Assembly: GCA_037044905.1 (NCBI GenBank)
Contig: JBAOKB010000030.1
Coordinates: 1-64,000 of the forward strand
DNA: 64,000 nucleotides
Direction: 5' to 3'
From: Hortaea werneckii
Taxonomy: Eukaryota; Ascomycota; Dothideomycetes; Mycosphaerellales; Teratosphaeriaceae
In this document: piece by piece, positions 63,882 to 64,000 of the stretch
Numbering within the stretch: the stretch's first letter is position 1
Layout: each line of letters begins with the position of its first letter
Notes under the pieces: generated by a model
Databases searched by the model: none
Told to the model about the DNA's origin: nothing
The model's input: the letters and a program-made list of their open reading frames with translations, nothing else
Program-made: the position numbers and the translations under genes

Positions 63882-64000
63882 GTTGAAAGCACTTTATTGC
63901 TGCCGATAGCAATATCTGGTTGTCGACGAGGAGAAAATCGTCAACTCAGCTCCGAAACCTCCCAAGGCTGCTGGAGAGAAGATGATTGGCGAATGACTTG
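63882..64000. promoter_or_regulatory. Promoter side of hexose transporter gene
   Basis: Upstream flank of the minus-strand hexose transporter start codon, cut by the window edge. Confidence 0.4.

Noticed and set aside
1..64000. CRISPR arrays, rRNA genes, transposase or reverse-transcriptase genes, biosynthetic cluster core enzymes.
   Set aside because: None was found on either strand.

Overview
The window is nuclear DNA of a filamentous ascomycete (Pezizomycotina). The evidence is gene-dense DNA on both strands, short introns of about 46-65 nt with CTGAC/CTAAC branch points, and families typical of the group: DUF3292 membrane protein, ChAPs, Sip5, Mgm101, profilin, SP- and MCT-type MFS transporters, a fungal-type transcription factor and BTB-domain proteins. 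A Dothideomycete is possible, but that is inference. Twenty-four protein-coding genes are supported, one of them partial at the left edge, with one further weak ORF and two tRNA genes.

Layout. 1-5.2 kb: 3' end of a sugar transporter, a BTB protein and a ChAPs exomer-cargo adaptor whose first exon appears to carry a frameshift. 5.5-11.3 kb: the large single-exon HIR3/CABIN1-like histone chaperone subunit. 11.5-17.5 kb: an acidic nuclear-type protein, a DUF3292 membrane protein and profilin. 17.5-19.1 kb: a strand-asymmetric purine/pyrimidine tract with a (GA) microsatellite. 19.1-22.6 kb: a secreted metallophosphatase and an RNPS1-like SR protein, divergent. 22.6-25.2 kb: mostly non-coding, with a tRNA-Thr gene and a 107-nt tandem repeat. 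25.2-35.1 kb: a heme-dependent N-demethylase-like protein, hypothetical proteins, a BTB protein, an MFS transporter and two small membrane proteins. 36.4-46.5 kb: biotin-protein ligase, Mgm101, Sip5 and an Ara2-like aldo/keto reductase. 46.5-50.7 kb: a gene-poor stretch with a tRNA-Ala. 50.7-63.9 kb: a Ser/Pro-rich protein, a third BTB protein, a monocarboxylate-type transporter, a transcription-factor-like protein and a nine-exon hexose transporter.

Most genes are independent housekeeping loci and no biosynthetic cluster is evident. The one pairing that may be functional is the MCT-type transporter with the transcription-factor-like protein, a common fungal arrangement.

The most striking observation is the tRNA-Thr(AGU) gene at 24100-24244. 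Besides a normal 13-nt anticodon-loop intron, its T-loop is split by a 59-nt segment with every mark of a spliceosomal intron: GTAAGT, TACTAAC and CACAG. Removing that segment restores a perfect T-stem and a fully paired acceptor stem. A second window-wide pattern is a repeated C-rich to G-rich switch on the coding strand inside many genes.
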